From: Dictyophora rubrovolvata
Taxonomy: Eukaryota > Basidiomycota > Agaricomycetes > Phallales > Phallaceae
Length of the DNA: 64,000 nt
Assembly: GCA_029959195.1 (NCBI GenBank)
Contig: CP114117.1
Location: forward strand, 930,001 to 994,000
Reading direction: 5' to 3'
Made by a program: the position numbers and the translations under genes
Notes under the pieces: model-generated
The model's input: only the letters and a program-made list of their open reading frames with translations
Database searches by the model: none
What the model was told of the DNA's origin: nothing
Shown: positions 36,945 through 47,746 of the stretch, piece by piece
How positions within the stretch are numbered: position 1 is the first letter of the stretch
How the letters are laid out: each line of letters begins with the position of its first letter

Positions 36945-39600
36945 ATGTTAGACCACTGCTCCATATCTCACAAAGGTGCGCCCAATTTCATTGTCTAACC
37001 CATTTTTTAATCTGATCATTGCGTTACAGGTGGCATTGTGCTTTGGTCCCGCTCATTTACCCCAACGAACGACCGATTTAATTCTTCGGCATCCCCAGTC
37101 AACTCGTTAATTCGCGATGTTTTGATTGAAGGACGCACAGCAGATAATTACTACGAAAAAGACGGATATGCCATTAAATGGTCCTTTGTAAACGATTTGG
37201 AACTCATTTTCGTCGTACGTGCCATCTTTTGGGGGGAATTGAGTCACAGCCTCATTAAGAAAACCCTAGGTGGCATACCAACGTATTCTACAACTAACAT
37301 ATCCAGAAGAATTCTTGAATGCCTTGAAAACACTATTTCTTGAACTCTTCCGACCCTTTCTCACAACATTTATTGCTTCTCTGCGTGTTGTCCAGCAATC
37401 AACAATCGCTGCTGTAGACCCTTCACTGTACGATTTTCGTAAAGTATTTTCAGGATGGGATGCCAAATTCGATAAGCTGTTAGCCGTGTTCGAGGATAGG
37501 GCCAGAAAGGTCTGTCTTACCAAAAACGTATGATTTAAGCCTATTGGATAACATTCCCATGTGTACAGGAGCGCAACTCCCGTTTACGTTCACAGCCCAA
37601 GTCCATGTCAGCTGCTGCCATTGAAAGAGAGTCTTCATCGGACTCCCTTGATACCCGTATGTAGCTTATCCTCTGAAGGTCCCAGAATCGTTTTTTCAAA
37701 AGTCAATAGTTCCTACCCGGATATCAGACTCAAACCCAAATTCAGCAGACGAGATAGCGCGGAATGTTGTAGCATTCAAAACACGCATGAGAGGGAGAGT
37801 TGGGACAATAGCCGGGCGTGGTGGGCGTGGTGGTAAGAAGGGAGTAAAAACGAATGGTACTGTAGGTTCAGAGTACGTCTGCTTTTTTTGCTTTTTTTCC
37901 GGCACATGTGCTCTTTACTGAAGCTTTTATATCTCCAAGCTCGGACACACCTGCGTCGGCGAAGAAAAAGACGGAAAAGACGGCTCGTAGATGGGAAGAT
38001 TCTAGCATAACAGAGCAGGACATGGCGGCACTCGACTTTAGTACCGATCGATCAAATGACGACCAAACCTCGAGACTTGATTTGGGATCCTTGATTGACG
38101 AAACTTCCCTCGGAACTAAAAAGGATGGCATATATGAAATAAAAGACTGGGATTTTGTCTCCCGTAGCGGTGATGAACAAGACGATCTAATTTCCAAGGC
38201 TATTAATGGTTCACTCTCTAACGGAAATACGAAGGAGACGGCCCCACCTTCATCTGCTTTGGGTAACATATTTGCTAGACTAACTGGGTCGAAAGTTCTT
38301 ACCGAGCATGACTTGAAGCCTGTTTTGAGTGCCATGAAAGAGCACTTGATGACCAAAAATGTGGCAAAGGATATTGCGGAGCAAATCTGCGAAGGTGTCG
38401 GGGAAACTCTCAAAGGGAAAAAGATTGGCGGTTTCAGAGGTTAAGAATGTTTTTTAAACGGAAAGCTCATTTATTAAAATATTTTGGTAGGTGTGAAAGC
38501 TGAAGTCCAATCTGCTCTGTCAACTACTATAACCCGCACCCTTACACCTAAGACCTCGACGGATCTTCTCCTATCCATCCGTACCAAACTGACCTCTGCT
38601 GCCACCTCGACGTCCTCTGTGGGACGTGTACCTTACGCACTGACGTTTGTGGGAGTGAATGGCGTTGGTAAATCCACGAACTTGTCTAAAGTTTGCTTTT
38701 GGTTAATTCAGAATGGATTGCGCGTCTTGATCGCCGCCTGCGATACGTTTCGGAGCGGTGCTGTTGAGCAACTACGAGTTCACGTCCGTAACTTGAGCAT
38801 GCTCAGTGCTAAAGAGAATGATAATCCTATGGTTGAGCTATATGAGCGGGGATATGGTAAAGATGCTGCCGCTATAGCCCGTGATGCTATTTCATACGGT
38901 TAGGATTTTTTCTTTCCGATTTTAGTGTAAAATGGTTGCTCCATTTATTTTATAGGGAAAGATAATGGCTTCGATGTTGTTCTAATTGACACCGCCGGCA
39001 GGATGCAGGACAACGAGGTATGTCATCCGGTCCTTTTTTTCCGTAGTTATGGATTTAGGTATTGATGAACTTCGCAGCCTCTGATGCGTGCCTTAGCAAA
39101 GGTAACAACTTTTTTCTGTTGATTATATCAATTTTCCCGAGTTGACATTTGATCGCAGCTGATCTCGACAAATAATCCTGACAAGATTATCTTTGTAGGC
39201 GAGGCGTTAGTGGGCAACGAGGCTGTGGATCAACTTTTGAAATTCGATCGCTCTTTGAAAGATTTCAGTACGATCGCTGGTGGACCGGGTAAAGGACGTG
39301 GTATTGATGGGATGTTGATTACCAAGTGGGATACCGTTGACGACAAGGTATATATATAATCAAGTCATCTTTTCGCTGTGTGGCACTCATTTTGATGGAT
39401 TGATGTACAGGTTGGCGCAGCCCTGTCAATGACCTACGTCACTGGACAGCCGATTTTATTCGTTGGCTGTGGACAGGTAGGATGCCTGGCTTCCTTGAGC
39501 AAGAATTTGCGCACTGATTCTTGAAATTTCACCCTGATAGACTTATACAGACTTGAGACAGCTACGAGTGAGCAACGTTGTTGAAGCGCTACTAAGTTAG
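36945..39600 (+). CDS. SRP101: Signal recognition particle receptor alpha subunit
   Basis: Predicted 671 aa in twelve exons: 36945-36975, 37030-37214, 37270-37509, 37569-37656, 37710-37872, 37940-38439, 38491-38898, 38956-39017, 39078-39101, 39159-39347, 39411-39476 and 39541-39600. It is the ER docking GTPase that pairs with SRP54 during cotranslational targeting. An N-terminal SRX longin-like domain (GGIVLWSRSFTPT ... FEDRARK) is followed by a charged linker with a Gly/Arg/Lys block (GRGGRGGKKG), the helical N domain, and the SRP-GTPase G domain: G1 GVNGVGKSTNLSKV, ACDTFRSGAVEQLR, G3 DTAGRMQDNE, G4 ITKWDTVDDK, and TYVTGQPILFVGCGQTYTDL. The acceptor before 37710 is uncertain; the AG at 37721-ish also keeps frame. 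Confidence 0.95.
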
Positions 39601-39820
39601 ACTCATGTGCATGTGGATGGATGGTGGATATTTTAAAGCGGATGCATATCTATTATTTATTCTGAGTATCTGTTAGCCTATAAAATTATACTGTTTACAC
39701 TGCCTGCGTGCGCGATGTTTCCATGAACATTTACATCTACCAGTGGAACTGAGGGAAGTGTTATTACAAACTGATGAATAAATAATGTATATAATAATTT
39801 GACACTCCCGAAGGCTCCTT

Positions 39821-40929
39821 TTAGACGGGATGTTCCCAGGCAGCAGCCGAGGTATCATTTGAATCGAGACGTCGCTGTGCTTCCGCGGAACGGTAGGCCT
39901 TTTCGAGGACGGGGTCGGGCGTATTTCGCACGAGGTACTCTGGGGGTGGACTCTCGTTGAGAGCGCGTGAATAGGACGCACCCGGGCCTGCGAGGAACAT
40001 GAACTCGGCGGATGGGGCGACTCGACGCTGAATCCGCCAACGACGGAAATATAGCACGCCAATTGTTAGCAATGAAAGGAAGAGCACTCCTCCTACGACA
40101 CCGCCTGCGATGGCGCCGGCATTGGACGCCGTCGTCTTTGGGGGGTTGCTCGGAATTGGAGTTGAAATGGGCGTCGAAGGGGTAAGTTGAAGTCGAGATG
40201 TAGGAGACATAATCCTCGAAGACTGAGCAATTGTTCTAGTTGTTACAGAAGAAGAATTCGACGGTTGGGAAGTTGCAGAAATAGGTGGTGCAAACGTTAG
40301 AGGAGTACCTGTCAAAGACACAGGGCTTTTCGTATTGAATTAGGGTTTGTACAAAATGTGTCCCCAGTTGGGTAAATTATTAGAAAAATGGCTATGAGTT
40401 AGATTATGTGTGTGACAATAAGGAATCGTACTGGGTGGATCTAGATGGCGGAGAAGAGCTGCAATTCGCAAACCGGCTGAGCGGAAATCATGAGTGATCT
40501 GATCCGAAGTCGATGTTACACGAGCGAATCAAAGCCTTACGTGACAATTGGCGGACAAAAAACTGGTGGTTTTGACTCGGATATTGAAGGAAGGGGGGCC
40601 TGAGTTGAAAGCAGGGTACAAGCAGTGCAAACGATTGTTGTGTCAGATGTGTTGCAGGCCCGAGGCGTGGCTGAAAAACTGAGATCAGCAAAAAGCGAAA
40701 GGTCAACAGCAAAGAACCCACTTGTATTTGTTCCATTACATGTACCCGCAAGCTGGCATGGATCGAAGATGAGACAAACCGATTCATTGGCGAAAGGACA
40801 CGAGACTTGGACACAGGAACCTGATATATTTGGAATTGAAGTGAGAAGGCTTGGAGACATGACAAGCAAGTGGAGGAAAGAAAAGAAAAGAAAAGAAACA
40901 CTAACACCACACTGGAAAGACACTTTCAC
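39821..40929 (-). CDS. Single-pass membrane protein with Cys-rich ectodomain
   Basis: Predicted 312 aa: exons 40929-40541, 40476-40432 and 40325-39821. A signal peptide (LFFSFLHLLVMS) precedes about 120 residues with ten or more cysteines and several N-glycosylation sequons (NGTNTS, NESV, NTSD). A Ser/Thr/Pro-rich stalk, a glycine-rich transmembrane helix (AGGVVGGVLFLSLLTIGVLY), a basic stop-transfer (FRRWRIQRR) and a ~70-residue cytosolic tail with a PPPEY motif follow. This is the layout of fungal wall-sensor-like proteins, but no WSC or other named domain is recognised. The second intron is about 106 nt, longer than usual here, so a small exon may be missed. A PPxY-like PPPEYL motif could be a substrate site for an RSP5-type ligase; this is inference. 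Confidence 0.75.
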
Positions 40930-41123
40930 TTTTCAGCGCCGTCTCGTCAGTTACATTGGCGACCGTGGCGAGCGAGTAGAGGACGCGACTGCGCTAGCCT
41001 GATTGTGACCATACCATATTGGCTGTGACACTGATACGTGACACTCGTTTCCCGCTCTTTTAATTTTTTTCCTATTGAAACGAAAGAAAAAACCCTTCCG
41101 CTCCTTTGAGGTTTCTTTGACGA
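40930..41123. promoter_or_regulatory. Divergent promoter of two cell-surface genes
   Basis: 194 nt between the start codons of the Cys-rich membrane protein (minus) and the DPBB protein (plus). A shared promoter suggests co-expression of these two cell-surface products. Confidence 0.4.
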
Positions 41124-42215
41124 ATGCGCTTTCTGTCTTTTTTTGCCTCCTGTGCCGTGGTTCTTCCGCTTGTTCTGGCTGCAGACCACGGGCAATCCTC
41201 GATTGGGCGCCGTCACTCTTCGCTAGCCAACCGCAGACGACTTCCGGAATCGACTGAGGCCCAGCTTGCCAAACGTGCATCGAATGTCCGAATGACCTGG
41301 TATCAAGATGGATTGTAAGCTAAATTTAATTTAAAATAACACGATCTATTAAAAATATGCTTCTTCTAGAGGCGCATGTGGGATCACCAATGCTCCCGAT
41401 GATCTTGTGAGTAATTTGGAGTAATTTGACAATGCTGTGGTATCGACATAGTATACGGAAGCTAACTCTAAAAAACTAATTTTCCATCAATTAGATTGTA
41501 GCGTTAAACTCTGCGGTATTTGATTCTGATCCAATATCTGCTGTCTTCTCTAACTCAAACTTTAGCAATTTGGTGGTGGTTTCCCTGGTCCCAACTGTTT
41601 TAAAAAGATTACCATCGACTGCAATGGTGTACAAGTACAAGCTACAATTACCGACGAAGTATGTTTTTTTTTTCTAGTTCTTTCTAAGACCTCTTATTTC
41701 ATGTCACAAATCAGTGTCCTGGCTGTCCATCCAATGGTGGACTCGATTTGAGTATTGGTGTTTTCCAAAAATTTGCTCCCTTAAGCACAGGCGTCCTTAC
41801 TTGCGACTGGTGGTTTGACGGTGCAGGAGACGCTCCGCCGCCTCCGCCACCCCCTCCGCCGCCTCCTCCTCCTCCACCTCCACCCCCACCCCCACCCCCG
41901 CCACCTCCTTCAACCCATAAACAAACTCCTACTTCTTCTCCTCCTCCTCCGCCACTCACCCCAACTTCCACAACTTCCACAGCTTCCACAACTTCCACTC
42001 ATTCAACTCACAACTCTACCTCCCCTGCTACCTCCTCCGTTGTTCCCACTACGACGAGTCACAATGGCACAATCTCCCTGCCTGTAACCTCGGCTCCCAC
42101 TGCCTCACCTACTCCGAGCCTTTCCTCTCTGGGCGGTACTACCGGTGAACCCGCAAATCTTGCCGCGATCGGAGGACTTGTCGTCGGTGTGGGACAGCTG
42201 GTCATTCAGGCTTAG
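41124..42215 (+). CDS. Secreted DPBB (RlpA/expansin-like) protein with polyproline linker and GPI-type tail
   Basis: Predicted 280 aa: exons 41124-41314, 41370-41406, 41495-41515 (21 nt), 41566-41658 and 41715-42215. A signal peptide (MRFLSFFASCAVVLPLVLA) and short propeptide ending LAKRA (a KR processing site) precede a double-psi beta-barrel: TWYQDGLGACG, DLIVALNSAQFGGGFPGPN, CFKKITIDCNGVQVQATITD, ECPGCPSNGGLDLS. The catalytic-type DLS is present, but the barrel is minimal. A run of about 25 prolines follows, then a Thr/Ser/Pro-rich glycosylation region and a hydrophobic end (LAAIGGLVVGVGQLVIQA) fitting a GPI signal. The proline run uses mixed CCT/CCG/CCA/CCC codons. Fungal members are linked to wall loosening, defence or development; the substrate here is unknown. 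Confidence 0.9.
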
Positions 42216-42828
42216 TAAACCATTCTGTTTCACTTTATTGAGATTCTTTATTTTTGTATCTGTTATATTTCTTCGTATTACCCTGTGCCCACCTGCGTAC
42301 ATATACCCTCGGGCTGCTTGTTGTTTGTCACCAATTCCTTTGCAAGGATGTATTTTGCGTACAACTCTTGATGTTTTGTATGTATTCAAAATAAAGTTCA
42401 CCTGGTTTTTCTAAATAGCTTTGCTGTATGTTGACCTAAAATTTCATAAATAGCATCCAGCTTTGAGTTTCCGTTAAGGAAAGGCTATTTACCGAGTGTG
42501 TGCCGAGCATAATTACTCAGAGCAGTGTGACACGCCAACCGGTGAGAGTCTGGCCAACGCATGCCTTGACAGGCTTTCTGAGACTGCACCACACGCTTCA
42601 ATAATTCTTTCCCTCAACCTTCCTTTCGATTTTTTGTGAGCAATTGTCTAGCCTTGGAGGCTTGAACGTTTGACAGAGGAGGTAAGCACACTTTATCTGA
42701 TTTAAGGAGGTAATTCGCCCAATTTCTCGAGACCTAAGACATCAATTTTAAACAGCTTTGGTCTTCGGTTTTGCGATCTATTCCTTTTGACGATTTATTT
42801 TACTCCTCAATACTTATTACCTACTACG
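42216..42828. other. Intergenic spacer
   Basis: 613 nt between the DPBB gene and the basic orphan, both on the plus strand. No gene is supported. An in-frame extension of the downstream gene exists back to 42787, but only with a TTG start. Confidence 0.5.
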
Positions 42829-43884
42829 ATGCTTTCTGCTAATAAAGATCAGCACACTCGGATTATTATGGGCAGCTCTGATAGGGTCTTGCCGGCAACG
42901 GACGTCCGTGGCGACAACTTGAAGGAAATTGCCACTCTTGGCCACTGGCAAACTGTTGATGAATCCTCCTCCTCTGATGAAGATGAAATACTTTGGACGG
43001 GTAACGATCTCGATAGCGATGAGGATTTTGTTCTCATACCTCACATCCGAACCACCATCAAGCCTCCGTCCGCGGCTCGTTACGAGGAGGTAACCCGCGA
43101 GGTGATCCAGGGCATCGCCAGTCTCTCCTTTTCCCGGCCTGCTGCCACTGATGATTACCCCTCTGCTGATGCGAAAGCTGAGGGCCGAAAGACTAAACGG
43201 GGTGTTAAACCTGCAAAAGGAAACAAATCCAAGCATGCAAATAGCCACTCTGTTCTTCCTCCCAAGCCCTCTGCTGCTGTTCCGGCGCAGCAAGTACAGC
43301 AGCCTCAAGTGAAAGCTAAACGCTCTCGCAAACGAGGAAAGAAAGAGCGACTTGCAGCAAGGAAGAAGAACGCCAAAGGTTCTGATCCCACTTCTGGCAA
43401 TGACGCTGAGAGCCGCCTTTTCTCTACCTCACCTGTTGAATCAGATGCGGAGGTTGATACAAAGTACGACGATGCTGTGTCATTCATCACATCGTGCGTC
43501 ATTAAAACTTTTTTTGCCCTGATGGTTTTTTTTTTGACCTCGAAAAACAGCTTTCTCCAGACATCCGCCGCCGCTTTCCATGCCTCACAAGGCACCAAAC
43601 TCACTTTCCTCCAGTCACTCATAATTGAGTTGGGTTTGATGTCCCCTGAATCTACACTTCCTGCTTCCCTGAACTCAGCCACTCGTTTCCTCAAGTCCCA
43701 TGCGTTTCTCAATCTCAGAGATTACTTGTCTATGCGACATGAAGGGTTCGACAAACTCCAACACGTCATGTTCAAGAGCAGAAGAGCACTCGTCAATGAT
43801 CTCCGCAAGAATAAAGGCCACAGACAGCTCGATAGGACTTGGGTGAAAGACCATGGTTTGAGTGTTTTTCTGGTTCACATTTGA
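42829..43884 (+). CDS. Conserved-looking basic protein of unknown function
   Basis: Predicted 332 aa: exons 42829-43493 and 43551-43884; the 57-nt intron is a multiple of three and stays open if retained. An acidic N-terminal stretch (ESSSSDEDEILW, LDSDEDFVLIP) leads to a Lys/Arg-rich nuclear-localisation-like region (KAKRSRKRGKKERLAARKK). The C-terminal ~110 residues look ordered: GTKLTFLQSLIIELGLMSP, SATRFLKSHAFLNLRDYL, KSRRALVNDLRKNKG and WVKDHGLSVFLV. I associate this C-terminal block with uncharacterised mushroom proteins, but cannot name a family. A nuclear or nucleolar role is suggested by composition only. Confidence 0.75.
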   Translation: MLSANKDQHTRIIMGSSDRVLPATDVRGDNLKEIATLGHWQTVDESSSSDEDEILWTGNDLDSDEDFVLIPHIRTTIKPPSAARYEEVTREVIQGIASLSFSRPAATDDYPSADAKAEGRKTKRGVKPAKGNKSKHANSHSVLPPKPSAAVPAQQVQQPQVKAKRSRKRGKKERLAARKKNAKGSDPTSGNDAESRLFSTSPVESDAEVDTKYDDAVSFITSCVIKTFFALMVFFLTSKNSFLQTSAAAFHASQGTKLTFLQSLIIELGLMSPESTLPASLNSATRFLKSHAFLNLRDYLSMRHEGFDKLQHVMFKSRRALVNDLRKNKGHRQLDRTWVKDHGLSVFLVHI

Positions 43885-44340
43885 CTTTTCCGTCTTTCTC
43901 CAAGTTCTTTGACAATTCGCCCATTTCTAATCGAATTTCAATTTCTCTCATTTAATTCTTCTTGTATACGCGACAAAAGAAAAAGAAAAAAGAAAAAAAA
44001 AAGAAAGGCGAGACTCATGTAAGTTATGCGGTACTTGTCATTAGGACAGTGCAATGCCGTGTCGTGTTGGTGTTGTTGTTGTTGCTGCTGTTTTTTACCC
44101 TCATTTTGCTTCGCTCTGCTCGACAACCATCATCGATGATTATTGTCGATTTAGACTGTTTTAGTTCTACTTTCGCTATTGTCTGTAACCTGTGTCTGTT
44201 GTGGTATTCACGTCGTTGTGCTGGTGTTGTGCTATGTTTGTTTGCACTACTTTTAAACGTTCGCCCTTAGTTATCATTATTCATTTCAATGTCTCTCCAT
44301 TGTATATAAATTGAATATCACGAATCACAACTATTATCGT
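43885..44340. other. Convergent spacer with simple repeats
   Basis: Contains an A-rich run (43976-44006) and a GTT/GCT trinucleotide tract near 44068-44092. No gene is supported. Confidence 0.5.
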
Positions 44341-45364
44341 CTATTTGAACTCTTCTTGACAAAAGTCCCCAGGTCCGTACGGCTAATGAAGATCACTCAA
44401 CCTTTACCACTTGAAATGAAAATGAAAAAAGAGATACCTTTGAGGTGAGAGCTGTAAATCCAGCAGAGTTTTCGCTCGTGTGCCGTCCGGTTTGAGGACC
44501 TGGTTTTGGTTTCTGCCCCTTCGCGAAAGCATCTAGGACTTTCTTTGTGGTTTCCGGAGTTAGGTCTTCCTAAGGATCAAATTTTCGGTTCTAAAGCGGT
44601 TTTCGAAAGGAAAGAAAAAAAACAGTACGTAAAAGTCGTCTCCTACAGCCATCATAGGAGCATTACTACACGCGCCTTGGCATTCGACTTCTACGACGGT
44701 GAATTTACCGTTTTTGGTCGTCTCGCCTGGTTTTTTGAGATCGAGATGGCTTAGCACGGTGTCCAGAATTTGAGTAGAACCCCGAAGCATGCAAGGGGTT
44801 GTTGTGCATACTTGTACGAAATTGTCACCGATGGGTTCTCTGTTCAGGATAATGAAAAAGGAAAGACCATATTGGAAGACTCTAATAGATACCTGTTGAA
44901 CATGGTGTAGAATGTCGCAACTTCGTAAACGCGCATTGGAGGCATTGAAAGTAGTTTTGCGACATAGTTCATGACGCTGATGCTCGTCCATCCCTTGTTC
45001 TGCCGCTGACCCAGGTCAAGCAATGGTATGACAGCTGCTTTCTTGTATTGAGGTGGATAATGAGATATGATTTCATCAGCACGTTTCAAATTTTCAGGAG
45101 TAAATTCAAAAGGAATCTTTGTATATTTTCTTTTGTCAAAAGTGTCGAGAAGTTGAACAGTTCGTTTGAGCTTACCTTGGGATTGTTGTATGGCGTGTCC
45201 CGGTGCTAGGATTTTGACGGTTAGGATAAATTTCATCGGAACAAAGTGTAACACGTGCTGACTTGAAACAACGTCTCTGAATTCCTTTTTGACGAAGTGG
45301 TAAAAGCTCTTGAGCCTCCTGGAGGCGTAAGGAGGCGTAGAATGCGGGTGCGGACGGAAAGCAT
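44341..45364 (-). CDS. NDUFV2: NADH:ubiquinone oxidoreductase 24-kDa subunit (NDUFV2/NuoE)
   Basis: Predicted 246 aa: exons 45364-45263, 45205-45176 (30 nt), 45116-44893, 44839-44629, 44569-44438 and 44382-44341. It is a subunit of the NADH-oxidising N-module of complex I and carries the [2Fe-2S] cluster N1a. The presequence [19 protein letters not shown] is followed by [19 protein letters not shown], the [16 protein letters not shown] region (here KGWTS), [12 protein letters not shown], and the cluster ligands C-x4-C (CTTTPC) and C-x3-C (CQGAC). The tail reads [16 protein letters not shown], as in fungal orthologues. Its presence shows the species has complex I. Confidence 0.97.
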
Positions 45365-45552
45365 AGTAATCGCGAGATTGTTTGTTCGGAACAAACAACT
45401 CAGAAGTCAGAAGACTCTTGAAAGGTGTGTGTGCTATTTATTGAAGCAGTTGAATAAAACTAGAGCATAAGGAATTTTTTTAAACTCGAAAATCACGACT
45501 TTGGTAGTGACTTTGTTACTTCCCCCTTAAACTTGTTGAACCGAGTCTTACC
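45365..45552. promoter_or_regulatory. Divergent promoter of two mitochondrial genes
   Basis: 188 nt between the starts of the complex I 24-kDa subunit (minus) and FMP25 (plus). The head-to-head layout suggests co-regulation of two respiratory-chain genes. No specific site is identified. Confidence 0.45.
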
Positions 45553-47746
45553 ATGCTCAAGTCACTGAAGGCATCGACGAGGCCATATTCGACGTTTGGA
45601 ACAAAATTTCCCCACAAACAGCAAAGTCATGTCACTCTTTTTGTCGCATCGTCGACTGCTTTGGGGGTTTCGCTTTACATACTTTATAATAAAAAGCCGA
45701 TATACAACGACTCTAGTGCGGTTCAAGTCGAAACAGGCAACAACTTAGTTAATACACCACTAGTAGATCGGCAGAATGGACTTAGCGCTATCGTTTGGGG
45801 GTCAAATTAGTGAGTACATTAACAATCCTAAAACTAATAGCCTGAATTAATCTATTCGCTTGTAATTTATAGCAATCGCCTTATTGATCCTGACCAAGGT
45901 TCAAATACCTGCTTTAAAACCCCCACGTATACTCCAAATTTATTCTCGAGTCCACTCAGGGATCTGGCGTTTAGCCTAGACCATGCGGCATGTGTCGATG
46001 CCAGTGGCGATGTTTATCAATGGGGTGACGGTTTTTTCGGTGCTGCAGGTTCCGTAGAAAGTAGACGTCCCCAGCTCACTCTACGAGGAAAGGTATAGTA
46101 CATCATTCAATTTCTCCGTCCCTGTTTCATTCTTTCGGAAAGAACATCACTTCTGTCGCGATCACACCAAAGAAAATCTTTGCCCTTTCCGATTCGGGAA
46201 GAGTGTTCGTTCTGCCTTCCTCTCGAGATCAGCAATCAAACCCGTCTTCATCTCCAAGTTCCTGGTGGAGGTTTTTCAGTTCTCCAGATCCTCAGCCGTA
46301 TTTCAGCGAATTAGTCACTGATGTTCCCCTCCAACACGCAGAAAGGTGAATTTTTTTTCCTATCCAGTCCTAGAGTTTCGCGTGGTTCATGATCATCGCG
46401 TTCGATAGGATCTCATCCATTTCTTCTGGGACAGATCACCTTCTTGCCCTGACAACACAAGTAACATGATGACTCCGCTACCATCCTTGTTTCTCCCTTC
46501 TAACATAACTATTTTTCTGCTAGGGCCGGGTCTTCGCTCACCCAGTCACACGCAACGCCAATTTACGCGGTCAGCTGGGTGTGCGTCAAATCAGCGTTCA
46601 AGACCCTACGAATGCGTTAACACGCATTCCGGTCGAGCTCAATCCCGTCACACCTGGTGATGAAAGACGCATACGAAACGTGGTAGAAGATCGAGATGCT
46701 TCGCGTCTAAATCAGAACAGCATGATAACTACTAGTCCTGAGGACCCGATCAACGATAAACGTGTAGGGTACTGCGATCGCTTATTCGAAGTTCCTATTC
46801 TGCGTGGCATTGAGATAGCGCAGATTGCGACTGGGGATCGTACTAGTTTCGCGGTCACCCGTCAGCATGGACGCGTTTTAGGGTGGGGAGCGAATGAATT
46901 TGGACAATTGGGTTTCGGCGGCAATGTTACAATTCCTGTGGTCTCTGTTCCTACAGAAGTTATTTTGAGTAAGTTTACAAGGCGAAGCACTTTCAGTCGA
47001 TGCGTGGACATTGCTGCTGGTAAGTAAAGGTATCTTGTTTTTTGTGGAGAAGATAAATGCCGTAATGTTTGCTATCAATAGGCGGCGATTTGACATATTT
47101 CGTTGTCGAAAGAGACGTTGCGTCAACAGGGGAAACGAAAATTTTCGATGTTCTAGCATCTGGAAATGGACAATGGGGCGGGCTCGGAAACGGTACATAT
47201 TCCAATTGCCAGGGTGAACCCGTTAAAGTGAAAGACATCAGTGGGATTATGGAATGTACGTTGCTTTATTTTACCAGTCAAGGGGATTTTGCCTGGTATT
47301 AATATCCTGGTTTAGATGATGAGAGCAGTAATTCCTTGGCTGCGCTCAGGCCCTATCGTATCTCAGTAGCCCCAGGTCCCGTTTCTACAGACACTACTGG
47401 TTCGGCAGCAACCACATCCGGTCATGCCATTGCGATGCTGGATACATTGCCTCATTCGCACCCCCTTTCTGGGGATGATCGTGCCAATGAGGTAGCCTAT
47501 CCACGCGGTCGGGATGTTATTACATGGGGACTAAATCAGCATTTCCAACTGGGCAATGGTAAACGTTCGAGTTCAAACTTACCCCTCTCTATCCGGACAA
47601 GTGATGGAGAAGGAAGACTGATGTGTCAGATTGGACAGGAGACCGTAAAAGATCTTCGTGGGCGTGTCGTGAAAAAAAGAAGCCGTATTGAGCAAAGGGT
47701 TTTAGCTGGGCCGGGATTTTCGGTTGTTTTCTGGAAAGTGCTGTGA
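45553..47746 (+). CDS. FMP25: Mitochondrial RCC1-repeat protein Fmp25
   Basis: Predicted 610 aa: exons 45553-45809, 45873-46092, 46143-46345, 46409-46460, 46524-47019, 47082-47255 and 47316-47746. In yeast Fmp25 is an inner-membrane protein needed for late complex III assembly. The presequence (MLKSLKASTRPYSTFG) is followed by one transmembrane helix (VTLFVASSTALGVSLYILY) and a seven-bladed RCC1-like propeller with repeats such as DASGDVYQWGDGFFGAAG, HGRVLGWGANEFGQLGFG, GNGQWGGLGNGTYSN and VITWGLNQHFQLGNGK. The C-terminus is family-like (AGPGFSVVFWK). It is divergent from the complex I subunit gene. Confidence 0.92.

Noticed and set aside
41711-41998. Antisense poly-glycine frame
   Set aside because: It is the complement of the polyproline run in the DPBB gene.
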